NCBI GenBank assembly: GCA_023415815.1
Contig: JAEZJL010000376.1
Coordinates: 1 to 6,362 of the forward strand
Source of the DNA: Bacillota bacterium
Lineage (GTDB): Bacteria; Bacillota; Clostridia; Acetivibrionales; DTU013
Direction of reading: 5' to 3'
Length of the DNA: 6,362 bases
Shown here: positions 6,067 through 6,362 of the stretch, one piece after another
Position numbering within the stretch: position 1 is the stretch's first letter
Layout: the number at the start of each line of letters is the position of its first letter
Notes under the pieces: model-generated
Seen by the model: the letters and a program-made list of their open reading frames with translations, nothing else
The model's database searches: none
What the model was told of the DNA's origin: nothing
Translations under genes and position numbers: made by a program

Positions 6067-6291
6067 AAACAGATGCAGGCATCCGATGAAGACGATCACA
6101 CTGCCTGCGGCAAATAAATCTACGTGAGTTTGTTTAAGAGGCAGTGAACTTGAGCAGCAAAGGGGCGGATAGCCCTACACGCGGAAAAGGGAAAAATGGA
6201 GAGGCTCCTCTGCAGATGAAGCCATACATAAGGGGAGGGCCGCCTGCATGAGACCCCGCGGAGTCACGGAACTGTGATTCTGCGGGGTTTT
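6067..6291 (+). ncRNA. Candidate structured non-coding RNA or riboswitch leader, family unassigned
   Basis: About 225 bases without a credible ORF can fold into an ordered RNA. ATGCAGGC (6073-6080) pairs perfectly with GCCTGCAT (6242-6249) to close the whole domain. Inside, CACTGCCT (6099-6106) pairs with AGGCAGTG (6139-6146), and beyond a small internal loop AAATAAAT (6112-6119) pairs with GTTTGTTT (6128-6135), leaving the 8-base loop CTACGTGA. GGGC (6163-6166) and GCCC (6172-6175) form a GGATA-loop hairpin. AGAG/CTCT (6200-6211) forms another. GCCCT (6172-6176) can alternatively pair with AGGGC (6236-6240). Purine-rich single-stranded stretches (around 6185-6199 and 6230-6238) could be conserved contacts. 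An intrinsic terminator follows at once. The gene at 6337 lies 45 bases further on, so this may be a leader or a separate RNA. I do not see the conserved cores of T-box, SAM, TPP, cobalamin, lysine, FMN or c-di-GMP-I elements. Large Bacillota RNAs such as raiA or 6S are possibilities I cannot confirm. Confidence 0.6.
6253..6291 (+). terminator. Strong intrinsic terminator after the structured RNA
   Basis: CCCCGCGGAGTCAC (6254-6267) pairs with GTGATTCTGCGGGG (6274-6287) over 14 positions with two G-U wobbles, around a six-base loop (GGAACT). A6253 can add a pair with T6288. Four T residues (6288-6291) follow. The stem is very GC-rich at its base, as in efficient terminators. It lies upstream of the 6337 gene, so it either ends a separate RNA or acts as an attenuator. 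Confidence 0.85.
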
Positions 6292-6336
6292 CTGCATATA
6301 AATTAAAATAAAGCTTCGAGTACGGGAGGGGATTGC

Positions 6337-6362
6337 ATGAATAGCGTCGAGGAATACTACAC
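6337..6362 (+). CDS. Start of an unidentified gene, truncated by the window edge
   Basis: Only nine codons are visible (MNSVEEYYT). An excellent Shine-Dalgarno GGGAGGGG (6324-6331) lies five bases before the ATG, so translation initiation is well supported. The opening resembles some small SAM-dependent methyltransferases of Clostridia that begin with an EEYY-type segment, but nine residues cannot establish this. A possible -10 (TATAAA, 6297-6302) just after the terminator has only a weak -35 match (GTGATT, 6274-6279), so the gene may use this weak promoter or depend on read-through from the structured RNA. Confidence 0.6.

Noticed and set aside
6040..6117. Short frame of 25 codons starting inside the structured-RNA promoter
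   Set aside because: Its ATG is in the -35/-10 spacer, so it would not be transcribed from that promoter, and there is no Shine-Dalgarno sequence. The bases are better explained by RNA helices.
6198..6211. GAGGCTCCT resembles a fragment of the magnesium M-box riboswitch
   Set aside because: The rest of the M-box consensus is absent, and the fragment is explained as a short local AGAG/CTCT hairpin.

Overview
The window looks like chromosome of a Gram-positive anaerobe of the Bacillota, probably class Clostridia. The clues are an AddA-type recombination nuclease, strong AGGAGG-like ribosome binding sites, sigma-A promoters close to consensus, hairpin terminators, and a CxxCxxC iron-sulfur flavoprotein of a kind common in anaerobes. 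Base composition appears roughly balanced in genes and AT-rich between them. I see no transposase, integrase, CRISPR array, tRNA or rRNA.

Layout, left to right. Bases 1-1093 hold the 3' end of addA, the helicase-nuclease subunit of AddAB, followed by a terminator (1138-1181). A near-consensus promoter (1202-1230) with a perfect 14-bp palindrome over its expected start point (1234-1247) drives a two-gene operon: a flavodoxin-fold iron-sulfur NAD(P)H-dependent oxidoreductase (1303-1893) and, 11 bases later, a 12-helix MFS exporter (1905-3170). A strong hairpin (3185-3230) separates this operon from a convergent gene for a double-Cache methyl-accepting chemotaxis protein (3240-5291, minus strand). 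A 343-base divergent intergenic region follows, then a small two-helix membrane protein (5635-5961) with an extended -10 promoter.

The last 400 bases are the least explained part. After the small membrane gene there is a perfect TTGACA -35 element, then about 225 bases with no credible ORF. These fold into a compact architecture: an 8-bp closing helix joins 6073-6080 to 6242-6249, internal hairpins lie inside it, and a strong intrinsic terminator follows at once (6253-6291). I read this as a structured RNA, either a free-standing ncRNA or a leader/riboswitch for the gene starting at 6337, of which only nine codons are visible. I cannot place it in a known RNA family with confidence.

Functionally the genes appear to be separate transcription units: DNA repair (addA), a possible redox/efflux detoxification pair, an orphan chemoreceptor, a small membrane protein and an RNA element. 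Only the oxidoreductase-MFS pair shows real evidence of co-expression.
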